Assembly (NCBI RefSeq): GCF_000524195.1
Contig: NW_020170443.1
Location: 146,535 to 210,534 of the forward strand
Reading direction: 5' to 3'
DNA length: 64,000 nt
Source: Echinococcus granulosus
Taxonomy: Eukaryota; Platyhelminthes; Cestoda; Cyclophyllidea; Taeniidae
The notes below the pieces were generated by a model. That model searched no databases and was not told where the DNA came from. It saw nothing but the letters and a program-made list of their open reading frames with translations. Of the stretch, positions 51,033 through 63,672 are shown one piece after another (position 1 is the stretch's first letter; each line of letters starts with the position of its first letter). Made by a program: the position numbers and the translations under genes.

Positions 51033-51203
51033 TGTCGCAGCACTTTGAAACTTTTCTGAAGACTAAGGGAGACAATTCTTGGGCAGAGCATGTATTGTCG
51101 ACGTAGAGAAGGTGTTTGGGCTGCCTGGCGGAGGTACAGTGGCGGAGCCTCCAAGTACCTCGTTACCAAAGCCGAGAGTTAAACAATTAATCAACTCATT
51201 ACA
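51033..51203 (-). mobile_element. Diverged solo LTR related to the TRIM-like element
   Basis: It starts TGTCGCAGCAC and ends CATTACA. It follows the 198-bp LTR of 24998-25987 block by block: a GAAGACTAAGGGAGACAA-like stretch, GGGCAGA, GTAGAGAAGGTGTTTGGGCT, GTGGCGGAGCC and CCGAGAGTTAAAC. It is 171 bp, shorter through internal deletions, and much more diverged. No partner LTR or interior lies nearby, so it is a solo LTR. The flanking 4-mers (TAGT and TTGT) no longer match. Confidence 0.65.
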
Positions 51204-54200
51204 TTGTTTTTTTTGCTTTTCTTAACATAATGTAACAGTATCATCTATTGTCAACCTTCTCCTAGTAATTTCTGGGGAGCAGTACTCCAGAAGCTTTTTA
51301 TCATAAAAACACTACGTTTGGGTAGATAAGGGCTTTGACCTACACGTAGTTCTGTTTTTATGTAAAAGTACACCTATTCTAACTATTTTATAGACTTAAA
51401 AGCCATAAGTGATGATGATTGAATATTGAAAAGGGACCCCTAGGTCAGGTCAAGGGGACTAATGATAACACATGCCATAGTCCACCTAATTACAAGCTGG
51501 ATTAAGTGGAGTGACCATTTCTATCCACAGCAGACCAGTTGAAACCACATTACCGTGAATCTCTTGTAAGGAGGGGATAAAAAACGTCATTTGGCAATAT
51601 TATCTGTACCATTTTTTTTTGCGTCAGAGACGAGAGACAATTGTACGGTCTGGCGCATATGCCATTTGGACAGGATTTCAATGAACCATGTCTGTATTAA
51701 TCCCAATCACCCTTCAACGAGGATTGAAGGCCTTTTTGACTTCCGTTATTTCCTGAACCAAGCAGGCATACACACACACACATTCACTCACTCACTTAAG
51801 CACATTTGCATTGGCGACCCCTGCCCCATGTGTGGAGGCATTTTCACAGACGACGAGGCACGTTTTGGCCCACACCTGCGATTTATCGTTGGAGGAGTGG
51901 ACAGACCGGTGCGCCTGTAGCAATTTCAATCCGTCTTAAGTGTACCAATGGTGAAGAACCGAAGGCGACAACGACAACGACGACTACCACAACCTCGAGA
52001 GAGATACAAAAGTGAACACACACACACACACACAAGCACACGCATATAGATATTTATGTACATGAGGAGAAAAGGGAAAATTCCTCACGTGAACGCAAAA
52101 ATGTGGCGAATATCTGAGAAATGGGGAGGATGCGAGGCTGTAAAGGCTGTTTAACCTTTTGTTAATGACTCCTTGAATTGATTTTGGAAAGTCTCTGGTC
52201 ATTTTTTTTTTGTCAGTTTACTGTTTTAAGCAAGTTTTGCCCTTGTGAATGCAGTAAAACGTGTTTTTTTTTCTTTTTTTCTCACTTTAAACCAGATCCA
52301 GTTCCCAACCTTCCACGCAATGGAGCCTCCGGGCACGTACACACCGACCGCGCCTTCTTCGGGTACTCTTGACGATGGTCACTAAGGCCATCCGTTCTGA
52401 AGTCTCTATTCGCTTGGAGGTGCTGATAGGGTCTGCGAACTCGGGCAGAGATACTCTAAGACACGAAATTTACAATTCGGTCTATAATAATTATTGGCGT
52501 ACTTGTTACTAATGACAACGCAGTTTATAACAACTTCAACAACTCCTTGCGCATTCCGCATGGTTTTGGTGTTAATTTCGAATGTCAGTGCATCCTTCCC
52601 TCACCGAATTTAAAAGCAAAGACGAATTGACACCGAGGGGCTACACCTCGCGGGAACCAAGGCTCAATCCATCCAATCGTGGTGGCGACCAACGCACTGA
52701 ATGGCCCGATCCCGTAATTGTAAAACCACCATCCATTCTTAAGGAGAAAGAAAACTGTGATCCTCTCGTCATTTAAAAAATCTCAGCCTCCCCGATGGAT
52801 GGCATCTGAAAATAAAGGGAGAAGGGGAAAATGCCATGTAAGGGATTTGATCGGATCACCTTAAATGCAGTCAGACCAACGGAAGCTGTCTATAGAAATG
52901 AAGCGAAGGTGATATCAGAGAGAGGAGGTGCGATTTTATCAACTCTCCGTCTTCATGTCTTCCCTACTTGGCATCATTTCGGGTGTCGATTTGTAAATCA
53001 ACCGGGTGAAGGCTTAACAAAGTTTTCTTGGGTCCGCTTCAATACGCCTTCTCGACTTCACTCCACCATGCTGGAAGACTTTCGCCGTGAGACTGTCAAA
53101 CCTCTCGTGAAATAAAAGATGAAGTGTCTATCATCATTGTGTTTTCGGTTATGAATGCGGTTTTGAACTGTTAATTTCCCCGACCTTGTATGTCCAAAGC
53201 GGGTCTGTCCACTAACCCTAACCCCAGCAGTCAATTAAAACAAGCGGTGAATCAAAATGATCCTCACTTTCTGGACACTCCTGTGAACCAAGAAGCGTCA
53301 AGGTACTCTGGCCATGCACAAGGGAGGTGCGTGAATTTTTTTTAGGGAGCCAAAGGTTAAACTGTCAAGAAGGTAGTCAAAGTGATTTATGACTTTGCCG
53401 TGGGTGTGGTCCATGTCAGTCGTTGCCCGGCAGCATTTTATGGCGTGTGAAGGATAATTTGGTGGTTAGTTGACAAAGTTCCTCACTAATCTATATCCTC
53501 GTCAAGATGCTTTTTTTCCTTTCCTAAATCTTTTTTTCTTAGTCCCTCCCTTATCGATGAGCTGGTTGACCACTCTGGGTGGCTGGCGCAAGAAATGGGC
53601 ACCCTTCCGCAGCACAAGGGGCTAATAATGACTTGACGGGGGATTAGGCAGCATTAAATATGCTAAGAAATGCAAAGGTAGAGTGTAGTTAGAAAGGAAC
53701 TAAGAAATAACTTAAAATCATTCATTTTGTTAAGTAATTTTGATCTTAGACAAGTTTCCCTCCAAAATATGCTCGGCGTTGAGCACCGTCCAATTTGAAT
53801 AAATACTTTGCAGGTAAAAAATCGAGGACATATTAAATGAAAACCTTGGTAGCCTTGGAAGCCTTCTGTCCGTGTTGTAAGTCATCGTACAGTCTGCCTT
53901 TCCGTCTCGCGGTTCATTTTAATTCACTGATGTGTTGGCCGACCTGGAGGAGCGCTTCCAGACTTGCGTGTTCAATGCTAAAATTGCTGCCTTCATGTCA
54001 GTGCTTTGCTGGCAAATAAACACTTTTTAAGTTCACATTTGATAGTAGCTAATACTCTCAGAGAAAAATTTGACAAAGTCCATGCGGGACCTGACTAGGG
54101 CAGGGCGCGGTGATTCACGGAAGGCAGCACCGTTCCCATGTCCACATAATGCAGTGGGAGTGATTAGTCTTTACCAGGGGGTACATATCATTAAATTTTG

Positions 54201-54288
54201 ATACTTTATTGCCTTTTTAATTTCTGCCTTTCCTGGACATTCGATTAGCCAGGTAGCAACTGGCTGTGCAGAAATGCAGCCTTATTAA

Positions 54289-54345
54289 CTGGGGTGGGGG
54301 GGGGAGAATGGGAAGTGGAGGGGGACGGGGCGGGGGAAGGCGGGG
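54289..54345 (+). repeat. G-tract cluster with quadruplex potential
   Basis: More than four runs of four or more G within 57 bases on the + strand, about 3 kb upstream of the TBX20 start. Similar + strand G-runs occur at 54985-55050, 61974-62030 and 62889-62925. Confidence 0.7.
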
Positions 54346-54892
54346 AAGCGGTGACGGTAGAACCGAAGTGGTAATTATCCATGACCCAAGTCAACCTATG
54401 CCGCAAAAGATGCATTCCTCTTCAATAAATTATGACCTAAAGACACGAGGTCAGGCGGAAAGGGGCTACTGACTTTGACTAGAGAGAAACTGTCTTTTTA
54501 TTGACTTGTAAGAGTTTTTAAAAATATCACAAGCAAAATTCTCAAGTTATACAGTGCCTTTTAAAATAACTTCATTGACATTGCTTAAAGTATATATGAT
54601 TGCGACTCGAGAAATGGGTCACATCTCTGTCTAGCCAAGTAAGAAGTCCTTGCAGACTTTGATGTGGTTGACATTTTGATAAAATCCTCTGTAAGCTTCT
54701 TCTTTTTCTATAAAAATTAAAATGAGGGGAAGCCGGTAAGCCCTTTGAATAACTGGATGGGTTTTAACAGCGAAAAAGTGGAAATCGTTACCATGACAAC
54801 CTGCCAGAAATGTGGTATAACTCTTCTGCCAGAGAGGCATTTTAATGGATATTGATTGGCAGGATTTCCACTGACAAGACCAATGACAATTC

Positions 54893-54928
54893 GCACACAC
54901 ACACACATACACACACACACACACACAC
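54893..54928. repeat. AC microsatellite
   Basis: About 36 bases of (AC)n with one AT interruption, in the gene-poor interval upstream of TBX20. Confidence 0.9.
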
Positions 54929-57292
54929 GCTTGCAGAAATCGCACTCCCAGTCAACATGGGATGTGTTTACACTTGATAGTTAAATGGGGAAAAGCGCAG
55001 GAGGGAGAGGGTGGGGAAAAGGTGCCGGGGGAAGGAGGAGGGGGACGCGAGAGAGGTGAGGGGTGAACAAATCACCGTCTGGTCGTTTGTTTAGCTTTCT
55101 TGCGTTGGCAACTGAGATTGTGTATGCAAGGCCCTTAACTGCGTGAAAATTTATGCCATGGGAATTGACGCTATAAGCGGAACAGATTATAACTGTCAAT
55201 TGTACGCGCCTGATTCCCTTGTATTAGCCTCACTTGACTTAGTTAAAACTTATTTGCCTTTTTCGACGGTTAGAGGAAAAAAGGCTGAGTTCGGGTAGAC
55301 GGTTGGGTCTTTCATGACAGCTCATGACGAAGTCTACTGAAGAATGCATCTACCCATTCCACCATCCGTTCAGTTTGGACTTCGGGTGGCTGCGATACCT
55401 CCTCCGTACTTCTGTTTTCCTTTCTGGTCTCTTAAGCGCACCCTGCCACCGTCGCCAAGGCATTCCGAGGATGGGGTTTTGTCTCAATTCTTTTTGATTG
55501 GGTAGTGATGGCTCATGAAAGACAAATGATAGGAATGTCCTCTTATACTGCGTGTCAGGCAAAGGCAAAGCGGCATACTCTGTGGACAGAGGGTGTTTAA
55601 GGCGGTGACCCTTTAAATTACCTATCGACAAATTAGGGGGGGGGAAACTAGGATTAGAATAATAACCAATAAAAATAGGTCCATTGTAGTTCAAATGACT
55701 AGGACCCATCTCACAAAGTCGGGATTTTGCTGTGCAAGTTTCATGCGCCGATAGGAGATTGATTGCGCGCTGCCACACCTGTCACCGGGATCGGTCACCC
55801 TCCGTGGCCCAATCGATGCCATGGTGTCCTCCCCCCCTTCCCCACCTTGTCCCCTGGCATGTGCTAACGCCACTAAATCATTGTCCCCGCGTGTATATCG
55901 CCATTGCCTTAGTTGCTAGGTGGGAGATATGGGACACCGAGTGGTGTGAAAACGGGTCAAGCCTTGGGGCAAATCTTTCCCACTTCGGTCATGACACGAT
56001 CATAAGGCGCGAGGCATGGAGACAGGCAAATACCCCAATCGCTTCATTTTTGGTAACTTTTAAAAGTTTCTTGAATCACAATACTCACGTAATTTGCAAG
56101 CATTTAGATTACCTGGAAGATCAAGACTAATAAAACTCCCACTTCCTCTGACTATTCAAAATAACTCGTTTTGATGATTGACCTGTCCACCACATTAGGC
56201 AATCAGAGTTATTGCCTCGCGCACGAAGTGTCATCCTTCACGCACACTAATCTGTCATCCGCTTCGCGTCCATTTCTTTCTGCAAATGTCCAAAACAATT
56301 CAGGGGATTAATTGTAGACAGACACATAAAGAAAGAAAGGATGATGTATGGATGGATAAAAGAGGTTATAAGCTTTCTTGGTGATTGAATAGACATTATC
56401 TATTCGGAAGGTAAAATTGAAGGACTGAAACTGAAATATTTGTTTGCAGAAAAAGAAAATCAAGCATGGCGACCGAATTAGTCGTTCTGAAATGCAATAT
56501 GGCCTAAAACCTCGTCATTGTGATGCTGTTTAAGTGATGTAGGAGGGTTATTAAAGCCTACGAATGTCATCAAATAGGGATGCAACATTTTTCAATTTCC
56601 GTCTCTACAAAAATCTCCTTTAATTATTAACTCTATCTTTTTAAGCCATTCTTGGCTGACGAAGGCTACTTACTTCCATGACAGACCTGTCCATCAAGTC
56701 CACACAGGCTAAATTGGATCTGAATTCAACCGTGAAAGTTCGCCTTGTGAATAGGCGGCCCCCTTGGCTCAAATTTCAAGTCAAAATTTATCGCTCCAAA
56801 GGATTTTAATTGTGGGAGGTCGGCTCTAATTGCAGCAAAAAGGTCCACACAAGCAGACAAAAGGGAGTGTTGCCCCATCACTTTGATAACTTGCCCCCAT
56901 GAGAAGCATTGACACCGCAATAAATACACATTGTGCTGCTAATCCTATGCTAATATTCGAATGGACTAAAGAAAAATAAGAAATGCGCACTTAGATTGGC
57001 GCTAAACAGGCGGAAAGAGGCGATCCAGAGGTAGGCGCGGTTAGTCGTCACTACATACGCACCGCATGCGCTCTTCACCTGATTGGCTGATAAGGGGCAC
57101 GTGAGCAACCAATGGGCGTTGAGAGCTGTCGTCACAAGCCCAGTGGTGCCTTGACGAATTGCCATCGTCACCGTGAGTGCGGACGTGTGTGTGTGTGCAT
57201 AACACGCGAGCGGGTGGGGAGAGGGATATAGGTTGCAGTGGGTGGAGTGTGGGGGAGGCACAGGACGCAAATTTCACTCCTCCTCTGACTGT

Positions 57293-60200
57293 ATGACCAA
57301 CGAGACGATGTCTGCGAAGGCCTCCGCTTTCTCCATCGATGCTATCATGACTGCCACGCCTGCTAGGGCCTCTGCTAAGTCTACCTCCTCTCAACATAGT
57401 CCTGGTGCGTTTCACTTCTGCATTTTTTGAATATATCGTTCTTAGAAGTTGCAATATTTACTCATGAAATACATACACGATTTAATTTTGCCCTTTTTTA
57501 AAGGAGTATTCCCCACCCCTAGTTGCCAAATGAATAAAATCTCTTTATGATAAGAAAAAAAAAACACTTAAAATGCAATAAAGATAAAACTGTTGTAAAT
57601 GTAAATCAGGTTTTACTACGACAATACTCGAACTGTCTTTTGAATGCAATCGTTTTGCCATCAGAGCGCATTTTTGTAGATTTTAAGTGAAAAGTGATAG
57701 ATGATCTACTTAATAATTCATCAAATTAATTATTTCGAATTATGCGCTAGTGGTTGCCTTTTCTGAAAAAAGCTTCCCTACCTATCATTGGTTAGGTGTT
57801 CACAAGGCAAATAATTAAATAATTCACAAACCAGTGATTTAGAGCTCAAAATTTGTGTAAACTCTCGGTGTAAAAGATGGATTGTTAATTGATGCTTAGA
57901 GTGGTTTCTTTTCAGATAATAAAAATGCTTAAAAATGGAATTGCCGTTTAATTTTGGGACATTGAAACTTAATAAGACACAAACAGAAAATTGGCAATTT
58001 AAAATTCCCCTTGCTGCTGATTTTTAGAATGGAGATTGCGGGAGTTCTAAAAAGATAATCTGGTCAGGATTAAATTGGGATGATATGATCACCGTAGGCT
58101 CCAAGTGCCGTTTGTCTGGGCCCCAGTCAAGTGTAAACACCCCGGCGCCACTCGCCTCGCTTTAACAACATGTCTGGATATTCATTTGATCAGAAGTTGG
58201 TACTAACTGGAGAATTTAAGAATGTGTCTTAGGCAAAATGAAGAGCTACCTCATAACAATACCCTTACATGAGCCAAGTTTTGACGTGAACCTGTCAAAG
58301 ATAAGGGATTTACTCCAGGAGTCGACTTGTCCTAAACTGGAGAGGGGTGTAAATAATATTTTGTTGAATTCCTTTAATTAATATAATGCTAAATAATAAA
58401 AACCTCGACGGATTTCTACGGTTGCGTGGATGGTGAAAGTGTTTTTATGAGGACCAATTAGTGACTTGGAAGGGCTGCATTTTTAGAGGTCATCTAGTAG
58501 ATCAGAAAAGTAGCACAAGGTCAGAAGTTAAGGTTTTCCTTCCAGCTACTCATCTCTCATTCTGTCCAATCACCATCCAGTACGGAAAACTAGCTAGGGA
58601 TAAAATCGAGAGAAAAAGTCAAAGGGCCTCCAGCCTCGTAGAGGTGAGAGGAGGAACGAAGGGACCCCAGCAGCAAAGTGCCCCGGCGGCACCGTCATTG
58701 ATGCAGGAGACAACAAACGGGTGAGGCAGTCGGGCGGACTGACAGTTACGACCCAATTAGGTACCGCTTCGTGTTCCATTAGCTTCGCCTCACCTCCGTC
58801 CTCTCGTCCACAAAAACATAGAAGAGTCTATTTTGCACCGAGGAGAGCAATCGGTCACAACTCAACAACCCCGTAGCCTTCGATTCAACTCAATTGTTCC
58901 ATGGCAATTAGCTCATTGTCTGGACAGAGCAGAGCATCTTGCATCACTTTGTTAAACCGTAGGTCTTGAATGACACGAAATATGAAAAAAAGGTGCCTGA
59001 GAAGTAGTCTACGAACGTGAGGGTTTTCGAAAGGTGTTTGACGATGCTTCCTCTGCAGGAGTTTCAAAATAAGAAATAAAAATCGGCAGTTTTGGGCTCT
59101 AAAACAAAAATAAACATAAACTGGTTACCGTTGTTCCACGCCGTGCCTGTCCACGAGAATGACACCTCGGCGGTTACCTGAGTCTGTTAGGGGAGGAAGG
59201 GTTGGGACGGATCAATGGTAAAGCAGACACCACAGTAACCAAATCTCTCAAATTGGGGCTGCCACAGCCGTCTCCTTCTCTTCGTCCCCCACCTTGTCTC
59301 TTGTCAACCACAACAGACCGCTTGTCAAGTGGAACGACACTTCTGTGGATCGCAGACGAAACGATCACTTTCAGACAGACGTGCAGGTGTGTGTGTGTGT
59401 GTAGGCGGTCAAGTAGACAGACTTCCAGATTCTGTGTTGTTGACACACTGATTGTGATTGGCTGTCAGTTGGATGGATTGCCCTGGCGAACACCCCAAAA
59501 CTGCTTGGACTCCACAAAACAAGTGGAATTGTAGTTACTTCCCACAATGTTGCCAGCCTTCCACTAGATTGTTTACACCCCATTGTTCCAATTTTCCTGA
59601 TGTGCTCATCCATCCATCTTGTTTCACCTCCATGAAGGCGATGCAAATTAAAGAGTGTCGGTGCCTCCATACGGGAAGGTGACAGGTGACACCCAAAATG
59701 CACCACAGCACCAATTTTATTTATTCAAGCTCAATGTCAAACAGGTCTAGTTTGCTGCTATTGTCTCTCTGACCACAGAGAAGGATGGAGTCAAGTCCGG
59801 CTACTTTTGCCACGAAATTTGATGATCGCGCTACATTTGTTGCCATGGTTTCACACACAGCACTGGACTGACCACAGCAGCGACGAAAATGCAATTGTGC
59901 TGTTGAAATCAAATCTCTCCTAGACAACGGCATCATCAACGGCATCATTAACGGCACCAACACCCCCACCACCACCACCGCCGCCGCCGCCGCCATCAAG
60001 TCTGCTGTTGGGTCGGAGACTGTGTAATTTGATAGGGCAGGTGTTGGTGGCGGAGCCGACGGTTTCAGACAAATTTGCCTAAAATACTGTTACTCTCGTC
60101 GTTAAGCCAAAGTGGGACATTGTGCGCCCTCCTAGTCAGTGGAAGTCAGAGAGCGCCTTCATGTAAAACTGCCAAGGAAAAAAAAAGTTCTCTAAGAACA

Positions 60201-63200
60201 GGGGCTGCAGTGACAGAGGCAAAAGTGATCTTTGAACTGGCGAGTTCCATCCAAGCGTTATTCTTTATCAAACAATTCAATTAAGCTGCTTCCATTTTAT
60301 AGTAAGTCCCAAGTCGGAGGGTCGACTGCTGCGACGAAGTTGGTCAAGTCTCCTTAGCAATGAAGAGACCTCGCCACCTCCAACAAAGTCCCCACGACTA
60401 CCCTTCCATCCGTCATCTCCACTGGTTCATCAAGACGCCCAAATACCACCCCCATGTGAGAGCCTGTTAAGGTAAAGCCACAAAACATCAGTACTCTTGC
60501 AGATCGTCCATGGAGCATAGTAAAAATTTAAAAAAATTATTTTTCCTTAGCCTTTCGAAATCTGATGAATCAGTTGTACTGCCGAGTCTTAGGAGTAGCA
60601 ACTTTCCTTGTCGAACAACCGGAGGAACAGGCGACTTAGCACAAGCTCAATGTCATCTGGAAACCCGGGAACTGTGGCAAAAATTTAATGAACTCGGCAC
60701 TGAAATGATTATCACCAAGTCGGGAAGGTAAGGCATTTCACCTTCACCTCCACATTTCATTCTAGACGAATGTTTCCCGTAATGCGAGTGTCCTTCACCG
60801 GTCTCCGACCAGGACAGAAGTACACTGTGTTGATGGACATTGTTCCAGTTGACAATAAACGCTATCGCTACGCATACCACCGATCCAGTTGGTTGGTAGC
60901 AGGCAAGGCTGATCCCGAAACCACCGAACAACAGCGAAGACGTCGTCGATGTTACCTGCATCCCGATGCACCATTCACTGGCGAACAGTTGGCTCGCCAG
61001 ACGGTTTCATTCGAGAAACTCAAACTGACCAACAACCTGCTTGACAAGCACGGTTATGTGAGTAGCCACTTAATGCAGTGACCAATCCGAAAGTCACTTT
61101 CAGGGTGAAAATGCTTCTGGTTGATCATTTGAGTGGTGCAATTTTGTCCCGGATTGACTTACCCCGGGGTCCTCCGTATTTATGACTCTTTCCTTGTCCT
61201 GCAGATAATTCTCAACTCAATGCACAAATACCAGCCACGAATTCACTTGGTGAGACGACCGAGATGCAGTTTCTCATCGGATACACTCACTTCTCTGCCT
61301 GCGGAGGAGATAAAGACGTTTGAATTCCCCGAAACCGTCTTTATTGCGGTGACCGCCTACCAGAACCAACTTGTAAGTTCCCTACCGGTGGAATGAGAAG
61401 TGGGTTTTAGCGTCTCGCTGGAGGGTAGGCCTGTCTTGTTTAAGAAAAAGTCAACATCCATTGCCACATGAGTAGTGGTGCCTGGAAGGTAACTGAAGGG
61501 CTGCATGGGTGGAAGGATCCAGATAAGATGCGGTGGTCATTACTGCTACTCGGACCCTATTGTCTTTTGAGTGTCGGCTACAAAGTGTGTGATCATGAGC
61601 CCGAATGATGGGATGGTCAATTTGGATGGCCCTTCCGTCCAAGTACCTCTTAAGGAGACGTCCACGGTGGATCGCTTTCTTCCACAACGATCAACTTGAA
61701 CGCCATCCATTCATCAATTTCCCATTTCCACTGAATGTCTTCCAAAGGATGCTAAGGAGGTAAAAACGTTAAGAAAAAGGCCAGTAATCAAATCTAAAAT
61801 GAGTAATGATGAGGGGAGTCCTTCACTTGATGGTCGTGTGGAAGGGATGAAGAGTAGCAGCACCATCTGGCACTACGAAGATCAGCATCGACATCGTAAT
61901 TAGCAGTCATCTTCACAGCGAAAGTAGTCACATCTGGTTTGCAGGTAACATCACAAGGCAATGGAAGAGAGGAGGGGAAAGGCAAGGGGAAAGGGAGAAG
62001 GGTGCAAGTGGGGTGGGCGGGGGGTAGGCGAAGGATGGCATAGGGTGGTGGCGAATGCTCCCGCCCTTCCTTTGCCACCCCTCCACACACCCACACCTGA
62101 GTGAACCACGTGTGTGAATGTGTTGGTGCGTAACAACTTTCTAGTTGTGCGCCTGACCCAGAAAGACGTCTTTGCACATGCAAAGGTGCTGATTTACGAC
62201 CAGTAGCTGCGCCTGCACTGCATAACACGGCACAGACCGAAATGTCACCTGTTTGCGGCTTCCACTTCGCCTGCCTGACTGCCTGCCTGCCCTACATCCT
62301 CTCTGTGGTTGTTGGTGTTGCTAATCTTCTTGTTTTGTAGATAACAAAACTGAAAATTGACTGCAATCCATTCGCCAAGGGCTTCCGTGATTCATCGCGT
62401 CTGTCCGACTTCGAACGGTGAGTTGGCTCAATTGAGTAGCTCGAGAATGACCTCCACGGTGCAGCCCTTTCATTATAATAAACTTTTATCGAAAATTTAG
62501 ACATCAGAATTTAACAGTTTAACAATTTATTGTTAGTTGCATTGTCTCCGTTAACGACTGACCAGTTTTTAAAACAATTGACCCGCTGATCCTCCGCCCC
62601 GAGAGGAGCGCTTAGCCACCTTTCGGTCACTTTAAGTGATCTCCGGAGGCAGGAGAAAGAGGCGTTGCTACACCTGGACGGGGAATTCCCTTAGCAGGTG
62701 CTTCCGCCGCCCAATTTTATTGCTTTTGTTTACTATGAGGGCTAGCGCTTGCTAGCGCCCCAAAGAGGAAGCGTGAACAGGAGGTCGGTGTTTACACGAA
62801 GCCCTGACGCCAACACTCCGGCGAGAGGAGGGCAGGAAAAAGGGACTGGGAACTGATTTATTTGTTCTTCCTAAGAAGGGATAAGGCAAAGGGCGGGGGG
62901 TGGGGAGGGGAGGGGAGGGGAAGGATAAAGTGGTGGTAAGGGTGGTGATGACGGTGATGGTGATGGCATTGACGACCGGTGCAAAGACGGCATTTGGCGA
63001 GGAGCACAATGTGTCTGTTTACATTAGTAACATGCGGTGAAAACGTTCGGATGGGCGCACTATTATGAGGACCTATTTTGCCAGGTCAGGCAAAAAGAAG
63101 GCAAGACGGCAGGGCAAGAGGGCAAATTTTGCCCAAATTTGTAGACTCTGCACGCACCCACGCACGTACGCACCATCAAGGGCAAAATTAATGTTGTAGG

Positions 63201-63672
63201 TGGCAACATCCTTCTTCCTTCTTTTCAAAAATCTTGTCTTTTTCGATTCAAACGACTTGTAAGAGGTACTATTTAAAGCCTGAATAATTTATTTCATTTC
63301 AGGGAATCAGTGGAAAGTCTTTTGGCCTCTCAACATTCCGGTGGGATGATTTCAGCCCTGACCACAGGACACTTTCGAACGCCTCCAGCACTGAACACAG
63401 CACATCCACATTCTGATCGCAACTCGTCCTCGTCCTCCGCCTCCTCCTCCTCCGCCTTCCATACCATCACTACGACTAACCCGTCCAACTCCCTGACAAG
63501 CTTCATGCAACAGATGCTCACTTCCACACTGGCTCATCGCGATCTCCCACCGAATCTCCCTCTGCCATCCAATTCTGCGGTGGCAATGCTGGCCTACCTC
63601 CAATTGGTCCATTCCTTAAGTGGCCATGACAACAGCCAATCGCAGTGGACGGAGAGGGATTCTGTGTCCTGA
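57293..63672 (+). CDS. TBX20: T-box transcription factor TBX20
   Basis: A sequence-specific DNA-binding developmental regulator (heart and motor neurons in vertebrates; the role here is unknown). The exons are 57293-57404, 60303-60471, 60551-60727, 60766-61057, 61205-61372, 62341-62417 and 63303-63672. They total 1365 nt in frame (454 aa). [12 protein letters not shown] near the N-terminus matches the TBX20 eh1-like block. The T-box (about residues 130-327) reads [83 protein letters not shown] and [28 protein letters not shown] follows, all diagnostic of TBX20. Intron 3 is 38 bp. Oddities: five consecutive Arg before CYLHPDAP inside the T-box, and a Ser-rich tail. The 2.9-kb first intron contains the inverted TTLL11 copy. 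The stop is taken as TGA at 63670-63672. Confidence 0.93.
59195..59683. repeat. Inverted duplication, derived copy inside TBX20 intron 1
   Basis: A reverse-complement copy of 44517-45048. It keeps the exon acceptor context (CACCTCCATGAAG) and 46 exon bases with 5 changes, still open as [15 protein letters not shown]. No downstream donor or neighbouring TTLL11 exon accompanies it. It contains a GT microsatellite at 59387-59402. The shared open frame of about 100 codons in both copies reflects the duplication, not a gene. Confidence 0.85.
59961..59995. repeat. CCA/CCG trinucleotide repeat in TBX20 intron 1
   Basis: Tandem CCA then CCG units, preceded by imperfect CATCAACGG-type repeats from about 59928. 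The open frames across it are low-complexity translations. Confidence 0.9.
62889..62925 (+). repeat. G-rich tract in TBX20 intron 6
   Basis: Runs of four to six G separated by single A or T bases on the coding strand, between TBX20 exons 6 and 7. It is quadruplex-capable in DNA and in the pre-mRNA. Confidence 0.75.

Larger units (their letters stand above)
50330..57292. other. Gene-poor interval of about 7 kb between TTLL11 and TBX20
   Basis: TTLL11 runs left and TBX20 runs right, so this is a shared divergent upstream region. I found no exon chain. It holds a diverged solo LTR (51033-51203), CA repeats near 51770, 52016 and 54895, and G-rich tracts near 54289-54345 and 54985-55050. The longest open frames (52831-53115 on +, 55350-55778 on -) match no family. 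Regulatory DNA for TBX20 is a reasonable inference. Confidence 0.45.

Noticed and set aside
52831..53115. 94-codon + strand open frame beginning with ATG
   Set aside because: No recognisable domain, no neighbouring exons with matching phase. Could be real but is not supportable from sequence alone.
53214..53227. Telomere-like CTAACCCTAACCCC
   Set aside because: Only two repeat units, so not an interstitial telomere array.
55350..55778. 142-codon minus-strand open frame
   Set aside because: No family signature; overlapped by an unrelated + strand frame; probably chance in GC-richer DNA.
58885..59067. Minus-strand open frame with a VIQDLRFNK phrase recalling TTLL11 IQDLGFNE
   Set aside because: The similarity covers under 30 bases and its orientation is opposite to the nearby TTLL11-derived duplicate, so I treat it as coincidence.
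59202..59534. 110-codon open frame shared with a 100-codon frame at 44687-44989
   Set aside because: Both lie in the inverted duplication of a TTLL11 intron. The shared frame follows from sequence identity, spans a GT repeat and matches no protein family.
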